Positions 24,350-35,055 of a stretch of DNA of 64,000 nt are shown here, in pieces (position 1 is the stretch's first letter; each line of letters begins with the position of its first letter). The translations under genes and the position numbers were made by a program. Origin of the DNA: Pleurodeles waltl (lineage: Eukaryota > Chordata > Amphibia > Caudata > Salamandridae); NCBI RefSeq assembly GCF_031143425.1, contig NC_090447.1, positions 850,583,760 through 850,647,759 on the forward strand, written 5' to 3'. The notes under the pieces were generated by a model that saw only the letters and a list, made by a program, of their open reading frames with translations, was not told the origin of the DNA and searched no databases.

Positions 24350-24625
24350 TCAGGTGGCCAATCCCTTTCGGCCAGTAAAGATTGCGTCGATTGTGTGCTC
24401 AATGTCTCCTTCTAACTGAAGCGTTACTTTGTACACCCTGTTAGACGTGGAGACACGCATGTCCGCAGTTTCTACTTGTAGGAAGTCATCAGTTGCTTTC
24501 ACCACCAGATACTCTAGAAGATTCCGGCGAACTATTGTGACCTCTGCCTTGCTGTCTAATAACGCTAATGCCCACTTCTTGTTCTTCAACAAAGCGATCT
24601 TCTTGAGTGGCATGTCGAACTGCAA
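24350..24625 (-). pseudogene. pol: Aspartic protease region of ERV pol
   Basis: A 91-codon piece with the retroviral protease pattern: a WALALLDSKAEVTIV block aligned with the LLDxGAxxT active site. The Gly after Asp-Ser is Lys here, which should destroy the active site. The flap and the distal FTGRKGL block (normally xxGRD/NxL) follow. A frameshift right after this joins it to an open stretch at 24,402-24,184. In foamy viruses the protease is at the Pol N-terminus, which fits the position. Confidence 0.65.
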
Positions 24626-24743
24626 CCGCTGCCACTTTTTTCTGTTTGAACTGGGGATTTTCTTGGGGAGGTTTCTCTTATTTTTTAACAGAAACTTCTG
24701 TAGAACTTTGTGATTCCTGTCTTGGTTTCATGTACTCAGTTCT

Positions 24744-26083
24744 TCACTCTGACCACCCACCTCTCTCACTTTGTTTTTCCAGTGAGTCTTGAAAGGAACG
24801 AGATTGGCGTGTATCAGTATATTGATATCTGTCAGGTGTTTTTATGTTATCTCTATTTCTGAGATTATATCTATTCTGTAGGGTCTCCGCATGTGGAGAT
24901 TCGCCCCTTTCTTTTTTAGGTGCTTGTTTTTTTTTTATCCAAGCGTTTCTTAGTACCCTCAGAAGCTTGCTTGGTAGAATCTTTATTAGATTTACATTGG
25001 AATTGTGGTTTTGTTGGTCTGGCCCCCAGATTACCTCGACAAATACTACAGTAGTTCTCCACAATAATCTTTGGCAGCTCACGTTCTTGATCCTATGGAG
25101 GAACATACTGGAGCCCCATGAACACTGCTAGTGCGACTGCTTCCCCTTTAAGGTTACTTAATATAATTGAGGATACTGTGGCAAAGTTGCCCATTAGTTG
25201 TATCCCCAAGTCCAGGGCCGGGCAGCCCGTATTCATCTTGAATTTGTTTCAACACTTCCGGTAAATTGGCAAGTGTTGATATACCGTGTGCGGTAGTATA
25301 GAGCGTGGCAAATACCGTGCCCCATGTATTACAGTTTTCTATAGTGGGAACCATCCCAAATGGCAAGCACATAGTTAATATTCTGTGTTTATCCTGAGGT
25401 CCCGTATAGGGAAATACTGCTTCCAGGGGGTTTATTTTTTGAGATAACCAAAACAGAATTTCTTCTCGTTTGGCGGGTACTATACCCCTGATCGAATGTA
25501 CAGTCGCAGGATTAATACCTGCCGTTACTACATGTGGTTGCGCTGGTGCAGCATGTGCTGGGTTTGTGTTTAATGTTTGCATTACAAACTGTACTAATCA
25601 TCTGTATATTGCCATCAGATCAGCAAATAAGCGACTGACTTCAGCTATTGTTAGGTTCGCTGCAGCAGGGCGAGGTGTGTAAGTGGCCGATAAAGGCCAG
25701 GTAGGACCATTATTGCTTACAGGACCTAACCTAACATGTAAAATTGTGTGGGGTAGGGTGCCTTCAAGCCAATTATTATGTTCTTGAAAAGATAGAGGTA
25801 TTTCTAGATATGCATATGCTCTGTATTGTGCAGGTACGTTTGCAGGTGTATAGTGATGAAATGTATTGGTTTTCCCATCAACTGCTGGAACTGTGACCCA
25901 AGAATAAAAAAGTTCTGTTCTATAGGCTGGTTGAGCCTCAACAACAAATGTAACTGGACCCCTCTGGGCCGTTAGGCCATGTGCCAATAAATGTGCTGTA
26001 AAGGGTGGTCCCATATTGACTGCAATTGCTACCTGTTGTGGATTTGCCATATTGAATGATACATTTTGTTCAGAGATAGGCAC
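24744..26083 (-). pseudogene. gag: Gag of the foamy-like ERV, broken
   Basis: The ATG at 26,083 is about 190 nt after the primer-binding site. An N-terminal 161-codon piece runs to 25,598. The same frame resumes at 25,582 and runs to 25,154, covering a capsid-like region (IRGIVPAKREEILFWL, NTWGTVFATLYTTAHG), whose spacing resembles spumaviral Gag. A frame change then leads to a basic C-terminal region (25,106-24,744; RYNLRNRDNIKTPDRY). In another frame near 25,045 a CSICRG pair is visible that could be half of a zinc knuckle. The stop at 25,598, the stop at 25,154 and the frame change make it non-functional. Confidence 0.65.
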
Positions 26084-26265
26084 ACCAAATGGGGATTATC
26101 CTTTTAATGGTCCAAGCTTGAACAACCTACAGCATCAGTTAAGTACTCCCTACTTATCTGAGGAGGAGTCCTCAATACCACTGGCATCTTCGTATATTGT
26201 ACTGAGGTGTCTTTGAATGTAGTGAGACAGAGCTACTCAGGAGGACCCGAAAATTAGAGCCTGAT

Positions 26266-26283
26266 CAAACGCTGGCGGCGCCA
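26266..26283 (-). promoter_or_regulatory. Primer-binding site, Lys-tRNA type
   Basis: Directly inside the 5' LTR the minus strand reads TGGCGCCGCCAGCG. The TGGCGCC start is the classic complement of a lysine-tRNA 3' end, used by spumaviruses and several other retroviruses. The following bases are degenerate. Its position fixes the LTR edge at 26,284 and the transcription direction as minus. Confidence 0.75.
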
Positions 26284-27255
26284 TGTCGAGTAGGCTCTCA
26301 TTATTCTAATGATACTACTGGATTTGAGCGGCAGAATCACCTGCGGTGTGGGAGGTTGAGTCTAACCCACTACAGGTGACACCTGTCGGCCTAATCCAGG
26401 TTTTGCTCCTGCTAACTAGCAGTACCTCATTTCTTCCCAAGGGCAAGGATGATGTGCAGCCGAGGGCATGACACAATTGACTCCTCCGGGAAATCCTGGT
26501 CATTCAGAGCACATCCGTTTTTCTCAGTTACATTAGTCTCACACGTACAAGGACAAACAGAGGCAGTATATGTTTCAATAAGGTTTTAGTGAAGCAACTA
26601 CATCTTAGACAATAAAGCATGTACTGCAATAACCAGGACGATAAAGCATGACAGGATTAGAATTGTGACAAGGAGAGTAAAGTATACAAATAACGCTATC
26701 ATAGTGTCACTAGAGTCAATAGACTGATTCCTACGTAGGCTACATTAGAGCACAGCATGTTAAGCTCTAGTTCTGCCCTTCAGGTTCCCCTGGGAAGACA
26801 TCATCCCTCATACCTGAGCAAGAGGCCTGAAGTCTGCATAAGCAGCTGTCGCAAAGCATTCAGCTATCAGGACACAGTCGTGGTCATCTGGCTGGAATCT
26901 CCCTCTAACATGTTTGGGACAGGAAAGTGTTTTTATAATAAATCAGATGATGTTCTTAGAAAATGTCCCTAAGTAAGGATGTGTGTATTTCCATGAAAAC
27001 GAGATGCAAATCGTTACTACGTTTACAGGCAACCTATCTTACTGCAGACTTGAGAGAAGAACAGAATGAACGAAATGTCTTGTTTAAGAATTCAGTGCTA
27101 GTCTAGGCAAAGAACAGCTAGATAGAGAGAAATAAAACAAGACCGCAAATGTGGTTATTGTTAAAATCATAAGCAAAGCTGAATACAAAATATCTAGGGT
27201 AAAGTGCACAGTGGCAGGCCTAGTGTGCTAAAATTAAGTGAATGGAGCTATAACT
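26284..27255 (-). repeat. ERV 5' LTR
   Basis: Begins TGTCGAGTAGGCTCTCATT next to the primer-binding site. It ends where similarity to the 3' LTR stops, after ATAACTAAAA. It is about 970 bp and clearly but modestly diverged from 16,568-17,530, including several indels, which indicates an old insertion. Confidence 0.85.
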
Positions 27256-27576
27256 AAAATGGCTACACAACACCATAAGGGTGATTCTTATGTATTAAAA
27301 AGGAAGGTTTGGGCCTGGCAAAAGGTTTATTTGGCCAGGTCGAAATGGTAGTTTAAACTGCACACACAGCCTCTGCAATGGCAGGCCTGAGACATGTTAA
27401 ATGGGCTACTTAAGTGGGTGGCACAATCAGTGCCGCAGGTGCACTAGTTGCATTTAATTGGCTCTTTGTACATATAATACCACATTACTAGGGACTTATA
27501 AGAAAATTTAAAATGCCAGTTGGGTGTAAGCCAAAGCTACCATGTTTAGAGTGGAGAGCAGAAGCCCTTTAGCACT
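27256..27576 (-). mobile_element. Antisense long LTR, right part
   Basis: Continuation of the LTR interrupted by the provirus. It is the reverse complement of the 9,830-10,020 region of the sense LTR (GCAGGCCTGAGACATGTT, GGTGGCACAATC, CTAGGGACTTATAAG). The same sequence follows the solo ERV LTR at 62,956. Confidence 0.65.
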
Positions 27577-28440
27577 GGTTACCAGTAGTAAACTGCACAG
27601 AGTCCTAATGCCAGCAAAAAATAATTCAGCCATAAAATAGGAGGAGGAAGGCAAAAAGTGTGGGGATAACCATGCAGGAAGGGCCAAGTTCAACAGGCAG
27701 AATTAGAGATCAGTTTTCACTCCACATCACCGCAATAAAAACCCTGGCTGTAAGGGGCAGGGAAAATTGCTAAATTCTCCCCTCGCAATGGGAGAGAACT
27801 CCTATGGTGGGGGAGCATTTCCTTTTTTTCAAAAAGAAAATCCTGCTTCAGCATTTTCTTTTTGAAAATGAAAATGAATACTCTTTGGTGAAGGGCTCCA
27901 TCATGTTGACAGATCCCTGCACCAAACTGCAAAAAGCTTTGGCAGGAACCACTGTGATGGCAGTTCCTGGCAAAGCTTTACGAAATGACCGCCTGCTTGA
28001 CCGTCTCTCTGGTGTAGAAACACCAGTAATAAATCTGTCCCTTTATCTGCTAATTTTGGCTAAGTATTGCCCCTGACAAAGATATCCACGAAACATTGAC
28101 AAAATGTGTTTGTCTTCATTAGCTTCTTTACAGTGCTTCTGCATCCACATAGTTTTTATTGAGAGTACCATTGTTAATGCACAGTTCATGCTTAAAGAAC
28201 ACTCAGTAACTGTATTGTTCAGTCAATGCTATACCTTTATGATGGGCTTTAATTGCTATGATTTTGCATCAGTGTTGCTTCACTTTTGTGGCACAACCCT
28301 GACACAAATTCCTTTTCTGCATTTACTAAGCCATGCAAAACCACTTTGGTTTAGTAAATATAAAGTAACACACCACAGCACAAAGCACTGCCTTCTATTG
28401 CTTTGTTTCAGGTAGGCGTTTCATGGGTGGACCATGTACA
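27577..28440. repeat. Backbone repeat, copy 2 of the 2,796 segment
   Basis: Colinear with 2,796-3,757, but with a deletion of roughly 120 bp near 28,255. It has no coding signal. Confidence 0.7.
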
Positions 28441-30200
28441 CCTGTGTGAGAAAACAGGGCTGATTGCAGAGGCCCCCTAACTTTTTGCCCCCATTTTCCA
28501 CTTTTTGCTGGTGTTTTCCTGACTCTAATGGTGCCCAGGGTACTGCTAACCAGTCCCAGGGCCTGTGCTCTGTGTAAAATGGATATGCAAATTAGGCTAA
28601 TTATAATTGGCTAAGTTAACCTACCTATAAGTCCCTAGTATATGGTAGGGCATGTAGGTTTAGGGACCACAGCATAGGTAGTGCACCCATAGGTGCACTG
28701 CTGAGGTGCCCAGTGTCATTTTATAGGCAGGCCTGCCTTGCTGGCTGCTTTTAAATTAAAGTTATATGCAAATTCGACTTTGGAATTAAAAGTAGTTCCA
28801 AAGTCTTAAACTACCTTATTTTTACATATAAGTCACCCCTAAGATGTGCGCTATGTGCCCCTAGGGCTGGGTGCCATGTAACTATAAGCAGGGACTTTAT
28901 AAAAATAGTTTTATAGGCCCTGGTGAGGTAAAAACAGCCAAATTCGTTTTTCCCTCATTGTAGTAAATGGCCTTCATAGGCTAGAATGGGGAGACTTTAT
29001 TTTAATTTTTAAAGTCTCCTTAAATGATGCATACCAAGAATTTGGTATCAAATTAATTGTTGTAATAAATCCCACAACTTCCAGTTGTTGGATTTAATAT
29101 AAATTGTTCAGGTAAAGAGTTTTAAACTTTACCTGAAAAGTTGCCAATTTCAGCCCTGCATTGTTTTTGCTGCTGTGCTCTGATTGGCCAGCCTCTAGCA
29201 GCTTGGCCAAGCTGTCTTGATGAGGTGTGAAGTGGCCTGGCTTCACACAAAGGAATGTGCCTGTGGGAAGGAATCTCCCCTCAGCAGATGGTGAGGCAGG
29301 AAGGGGGAGGGCTGCCAAACTGGTCTTCAAAGGCAGAGAAGGACATTTGGAGCAACCAGCAACACCCCCACATCCTGCAACCCCAGACAACTAGGTGCCC
29401 CCTTGATTAGATTAGGAGAGGGGTGTGTTTATGATTTTTAGCCACACCAGTGGGTGGGCTCAGCCAGATGTAACCTCCAAATATCAGATTCAGCCATGAT
29501 GGATTTTTAGAGAATGTTGCCTCCTGGGATTGATTTTTGCCACACTTCCCAGGAAGTGGTCATCACAGGGGGAAGGACCCTGCACCTGATTGGAGAACCA
29601 GGACCCCCCTGCTTTTCACCCAGGAGCAAGGATAAAACTAGCAGACCTGCACCCACACCTCAGTTTCCTACCATATCCAACAAGGAAGAACAACAGAAGA
29701 AGAAGGACTGCCCTGCTGGACCCCTGGCCTGCACCTGGAACCTGCACTCAGAAGGACTGCACCAGCTGCACACTTGGGCTTCACCACAAGAAGGATTTGC
29801 CTGGCTTCAACTGGTTCAAGGAGGGACTCCCTGTTTGCTACAGGTGAAAAATTGCTAACCAGAGTCCCCTGCACCAACTCCTGAAGAAAGCGACCAGCTG
29901 ACCACTGTCCAGTGGCCAAAAAGGAGTTTGCGCCAGGTGCATTCTGGGAGTTGTAGTCCGCACCCCCTAAGGACCATCTCAGAACTTCTGGACCCTTGGG
30001 GTGAGCTGTGGACCCCAAAAGAACCTTAAAAGGACATCTGGGAGAAGCCCCAGAAGTTTGGAGAAGTTTGGAGAACTTTTGCAAAAAAGCTCCATAGAGG
30101 GACGACCCTCCGCAGCAACTCTAGCCGGCTTGCCTCAACCGCGACCCGGCCTGATTTGCTGGTTCGTCCCGATAAAGAAAATCTCCGAAAAAGAGACTAA

Positions 30201-30818
30201 GGCGGTCATTCTGACTTTGGCGGGCGGCGGAGGCCGCCCGCCAAAGTCCCGCAGTCAGAATACCGCTGCGCGGTCAGAAGACCGCCGCGGTAATTCTGAG
30301 TTTCCTGCTAGGCTGGCGGGCGACCGCCAGAAGGCCGCCCGCCAGCCCAGCGGGAAACCCCCTTCCATGAGGATGCCGGCTCCGAATGGAGCCGGCGGAG
30401 TGGAAGGGGTGCGACGGGTGCAGTTGCACCCGTTGCGATTTTCAGTGTCTGCTTGGCAGACACTGAAAATCTTGGTGGGGCCCTGTTAGGGGGCCCCTGC
30501 AGTGCCCATGCCATTGGCATGGGCACTGCAGGGGCCCCCAGGGGCCCCACGACACCCGTTACCGCCAGACAGGTTCTGGCGGTCAAAACCGCCAGAACCA
30601 GGCTGGTGGTAAGGGGGTCGGAATCCCCATGGCGGCGCTGCCTGCAGCGCCGCCATGGAGGATTCCCTTGGGCAGTGGGAAACCGGCGGGACACCGCCGG
30701 TTTCCCATTTCTGACCGCGGCGGTCAGAATGCCCATGGATGCACCGCCAGTCTGTTGGCAGTGCATCCGCGGTCCCCGGCCCTGGCGGTAGTCAACAGCC
30801 AGGGTCGGAATGACCCCC
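30201..30818. mobile_element. Harbinger-type MITE 1, chain of hairpins, TSD TAA
   Basis: 618 bp flanked by TAA on each side (30,198-30,200 and 30,819-30,821). The ends are GGCGGTCATTCTGAC and TCGGAATGACCCCC, similar to the ends of the autonomous element at 30,952. Almost the entire length is consecutive palindromes. One is around 30,438-30,471 (TTTTCAGTGTCTGC stem), one at 30,490-30,545 (TGCAGTGCCCATGCCA stem) and one around 30,625-30,660 (CCATGGCGGCGCTG stem). It has no coding potential. Confidence 0.85.
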
Positions 30819-31549
30819 TAAGTCCGAAGGTAAAAAGTTGACCGGGACCTTCCAGCCACCGTATCCGAGGAGGGCTCCAGGGACATCAGATCAAGATCCA
30901 GGTTCCAGGTTTACCCCGGTCGAAGGATTTTCACCTCGAAAAAGAGACTAAGGGGGTCATTACAACATTGGCGGTATAAGGCGCTTACCGCCGTGCAGAA
31001 GACCGCCAATACACCGCCGCGGCGGCGGTAGACTGCCACAGCTATTATGACACACATCTCGGAATCCGCCGAAATTCAGACACCCACACAATCCCGCCAC
31101 ACCAAAGGTCAGCGATAAACATGCGGAAACAAATCCTCCACCTCCACGCCAACAGAAACACGCCCATGCCATTACGACCCACGAATCCACGTGGCGGTCT
31201 TTCAACCGTGGTATTCCATTGGCAGTACACAACGCCGTGCTCAAAATACACACACAGCTCCAAAACACCGCCACATTGGACAATTCAAAATACACAAACC
31301 TGATACACATACACAAACCACTCCCACACACCCAACACAATATAAAGCACACACCCACATCACCCACAAACCCCTACAACAAAAAATTCAGAGAGAAGGC
31401 GAGTGAAGAGCACAGAATAGACAACCCCATCACACAAAGGCACACAACACCATCACCCACACAACATCCACGCACAAAACACCACCTACAACTACACTCA
31501 CCACACTCATCAACACATACACCACCCCACACATCACACACAACACCCC

Positions 31550-33076
31550 ATGTCACGCCAAAGACACCCCCGCTTCTCCGAGGAGGAGCTCAGGGTCATG
31601 GTGGAGGAAATCCTACGGGTAGAGCCACAGTTATTTGGCTCACAGGTACAGCACACATCCATAGCCAGGAAGATGGAGCTATGGCAAAGAATAGTGGACA
31701 GGGTCAACGCAGTGGGACAGCACCCAAGAAATAGGGAGGACATCAGGAAGAGGTGGAACGACCTACGGGGGAAGGTGCGTTCCACAGTCTCCAGGCACCA
31801 CATCGTGGTACAGCGGACTGGCGGCGGACCCCCACCTCCTCCCCCTCAACTAACAACATGGGCGGAGCAAGTCTTGTCCATCTTGCATCCTGAGGGCCTC
31901 GTAGGAGTCGTTGGTGGAGCAGACACTGGTAAGTCAAATCTTCACTATCATATCCCCCACCCTACCTGCATGCTATCACCCCCCCCCACCCTCACACCCT
32001 CCCCTATCACCCAAACTCCGCACTAATGTACCCATAACACCAACTACACATCCCAACCCCAAGACCTGCATGACACAACTAAGCATGGACACCCATCACT
32101 ATAGCATGCCCACTGCACATACCCAGAACACCCCCCAACCATCAGCACACAACCCCCCACACAGGAATGCCTGTACTGGGGTTCACGCACACCCAATCAT
32201 TGCACACCATTACACACACACATGCAATAATCATGTACTTATACCCCTGCAGGAACCCAAAGGAACGTCACCACACCAGAGGGTCCAGACAACACCACTC
32301 CACCCCCAGAAGAGGCCCACAGTGACGACAGCAGCTCTGCCCTACTGGATCTTGATGACCAGCCCGGACCATCGTTGGCCTCAGGACAGTCGGTTCCAAT
32401 TTCCCAGCCACAGCCCAACACCGAGCTTCCACCCTCTGGTAACACCAGCACAGCACCCACCCAGCAGGCCCAACCCTCCCTACCCAGGACAGGTCAATCA
32501 GCGGTGTGTCCACCACTACAGGGCACGCAGGCTAACCCAACACCCCAACAACAACAGGGACCTGGGGGCAGTGGTAGTGGGCACATGGTCCAGGGGACGG
32601 AGGCACAGGAACACAGGGTAACTGGGAGGGCTGCTGTGCGACAGAGGGAGGACAGGCCAAGGGAACCAACTCTCCACGAGGCCCTATCCTCCATCATGGG
32701 AGCATACCACCACTCCCAGGAGACGATGGCGACGGTCCTGGACAAGTTGCAGGAGACCCTGCGTCTGCAGGAGGAGCAGTATTTGGGGTTCAGGGAGGAG
32801 CTCAGGACCATCGGCTCCGCCCTGGGCACCATCGTAGGGGTGCTGACGGACATTCTAAAGACCTTGAGGGACATCGTGGCACTCCAAGGGGCCCCTGACA
32901 CTAGTCAGGACGACGAACTGCCCACCACCTCCGCCGGCGCTAGTGGACAGGACTCCCCGCCACAGGACCACCACACCAGCACCCCATCCCCTGCAGACGG
33001 ACAACCACCACGCAAGTGGGCCCTGAGATCCAGGAACAGGACAGAGCAAGATGGCAAGTCCCCCACCAGGAAATAA
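31550..33076 (+). CDS. Myb/SANT-like protein 1, left copy, intact, two exons
   Basis: Exon 1 is 31,550-31,928 and exon 2 is 32,253-33,076. The donor (CACTG followed by GTAAGT) and acceptor (CCCCTGCAG) are consensus and the phase matches, giving about 400 residues. Residues 6-85 form a NAIF1-like Myb/SANT domain (RHPRFSEEELRVMVEEIL, then RVNAVGQHPRNREDIRKRW and NDLRGKVRS), the DNA-binding partner type used by Harbinger transposases. A Pro/Gln-rich linker follows, then a predicted amphipathic coiled-coil (LDKLQETLRLQEEQYLGFREE, about residues 270-325) and a basic tail. In Harbinger elements this partner is thought to bring the transposase to the nucleus and to the ends. AATAAA signals lie downstream at 33,264 and 33,286. 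This copy has no visible lesion. Confidence 0.85.
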
Positions 33077-33556
33077 GACCACCCTGATTGTCCACCCACT
33101 GTCCCACTTTGTTACCCTGTCCAATTCGGAACTGCCCCAGCTCCACTTCCAATGGTCAGATGTGCAATGTACCTGTGAGACTAATAGACTGGACTCTGCC
33201 ATGGACATTCCTCCACCATCACCCATCCACATTTCACAACCCCCCTTCATTTTTTAGCACTTAAATAAACACCCTTGAAACACTAAATAAAATGGAGTCA
33301 GTCTATGATTTGTAATTTTGTATTATCAATGACAGTGTCATAATGGGTTACCCATTGGAAGGCTAACATACCAATGTCACACATGACAAGCCCTTCAAGG
33401 ATGCAAGCAGTTGACACATAGGTTACCACATTTGTGAAACTGAAATGGAAGGGGACAACTCAGTTAACAAATAGTGAGTGAAATGTCGGTACAGGATAGA
33501 GGTAGACGTGTGAAAGTTAATATAATGTTAAACCTGAAAATGGACTCATCTGTGTT
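33077..33556. other. Convergent 3' region between Myb1 and transposase (left arm)
   Basis: The two genes end facing each other here. Two AATAAA hexamers on the + strand (33,264-33,269 and 33,286-33,291) suit polyadenylation of the Myb1 transcript. The mirror hexamers in the right arm are at 44,661-44,666 and 44,683-44,688. No additional gene is seen. Confidence 0.6.
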
Positions 33557-34591
33557 TCACTGGAAATATTGCTGTATGACTGACTCCCTGCTGTCGTTTT
33601 CTTCTTCCTCAGCTTCATCCTCATCACTGTCCACAGGCTCCACAGCTGGCACAACACCGTCATCTGGATCATCCTCAGGTAGAAAAGGCACCTGGTGTCG
33701 CAATGCCAAATTATGGAGCATGGAGCAGGCGATGATGATGTCGCACACCTTCTTCGGTGAGTGGAATAGGGACCCACCTGTCATATGGAGGCACCTGAAC
33801 CTGGCCTTCAGGAGGCTGAAGGTGCGTTCGATCACCCTCCTAGTCTGCCCATGGGTCTCATTGTAGCGTTCCTCTGCCCTGGTCCTGGGATTCCTCACTG
33901 GGGTCAGTAGCCAGGAAAGGTTGGGGTAACCAGAGTCCCCCAATAGCCATACACGGTGCCTCTGGAGTTGACCCATCATATCAGGGATGCTGCTATTGCG
34001 CAGGATGTAGGCGTCATGCACAGAGCCAGGGAACATAGCATTTACCTGCGAGATGTACTGGTCTGCCAAACAGACCATCTGGACATTCATCGAATGATAA
34101 CTCTTCCTGTTCCTGTACACCTGTTCACTCCTGTGGGGGGGACCAGAGCTACATGGGTCCCATCAATGGCACCTATGACGTTGGGGATATGTCCAAGGGC
34201 ATAGAAGTCACCTTTCACTGTAGGCAAATCCTCCACCTAAGGGAAAATGATGTATCTTCTTACATGTTTCAGCAGGGCAGCAAACACTCTGGACAAGACG
34301 TTGGAAAACATAGGCTGGGGCATCCCTGATGCCATGTCCACAGTTGTCTGAAAAGACCCACTTGCAAGGAAATGGAGCACTGACAGAACCTGCACGTCAG
34401 GGAGGATTCCAGTCGGATGGCGGATTGGTGACATCATGTCTGGCTCCAACTGGGTACATAGTTCATGGATAGTGGCACAGTCAAACCTGTAGGTGACAAT
34501 TAAATGTCTCTCTTCCATTGTCAACAGGTCCACCAGCGGTCTGTACACCGGAGGATTCCGCCATCTTCTCAAATGTCCCAGCTGACGGTGC
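33557..34591 (-). pseudogene. HARBI1-like: HARBI1-type transposase exon, left copy, broken
   Basis: Mirror of the intact exon 2 in the right arm. Two lesions are visible. The codon equal to Glu112 of the right exon-2 sequence (GAG) is TAG at 34,237-34,239. A run of eight C in the right copy is seven in this copy (about 34,135-34,141), shifting the frame just after the first catalytic block. The first Asp block (GAIDGTH), the second (LLGDSGYPNLSWLL) and the Glu block (RRVIERTF) are still present. No exon 1 for this copy exists: the only first exon is in the centre and points the other way. It therefore cannot make a transposase. Confidence 0.9.
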
Positions 34592-35055
34592 CTAAGAAGG
34601 ACAACAGCGAATAAACAGTCACTATTCCTCCAGGTATGTACCCACAGTCACACACAAGACTACACCAGACAATAAACCCTTACTGGATGTGTGTTGAGTG
34701 TAGGCCTCGGTATGTGTGACGCAGTAGTAAATGAAGCCATGTGGGCCCCTGAAATGGCGGCTGCCTGACCTCAAAACTGGGACAATGGGATTGTGGGGTA
34801 ACAGCGCTGGCGTTGCACACCGTCACGGTAGGCGGTCGTAGACCACGGCGCAATGCTGCATTCGTTAACATTGGACCCTATGGGTCCCAGGAGCCAATGA
34901 ACAGGTGCGCCGGAGGTGATGATGCACACCGCCGTGCACGTCACCGCCGTGGACGTCACCACCATTTTCTATCTGTTCAATCACTAGATACCTGACCTTT
35001 GACAGGAGAGGACCTACACTGCTAGTGCTGCTGTGACCTCGGTCTGGAAGCAACG

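Larger units (their letters stand above)
16568..27255 (-). mobile_element. Foamy-virus-like endogenous retrovirus (provirus)
   Basis: A 10.7-kb provirus on the minus strand. In viral sense (right to left) the order is LTR, primer-binding site, gag, protease, RT, RNase H, integrase, env and a small post-env ORF, then LTR. The Gag capsid region and the Env organisation, with an internal hydrophobic leader helix, resemble spumaviruses. Foamy-like endogenous retroviruses are known from amphibians and fish, and this assignment is by family resemblance only. Every major gene is interrupted by stops and frameshifts, and key catalytic residues are replaced, so it is a fossil. The 5' LTR is complete. 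The 3' LTR has lost about 20 bp at its outer edge. Confidence 0.8.

Noticed and set aside
29514..29858. Small plus-strand ORFs in the long LTR
   Set aside because: Several overlapping frames, no recognisable domain, and the region is LTR sequence.
30201..30818. Open frames in the GC-rich MITEs (for example 30,001-30,489, 30,453-30,791, 47,310-47,922)
   Set aside because: They arise from GC-rich hairpins lacking stops. They are open on several frames and strands at once and are not shared in frame between the two MITEs.
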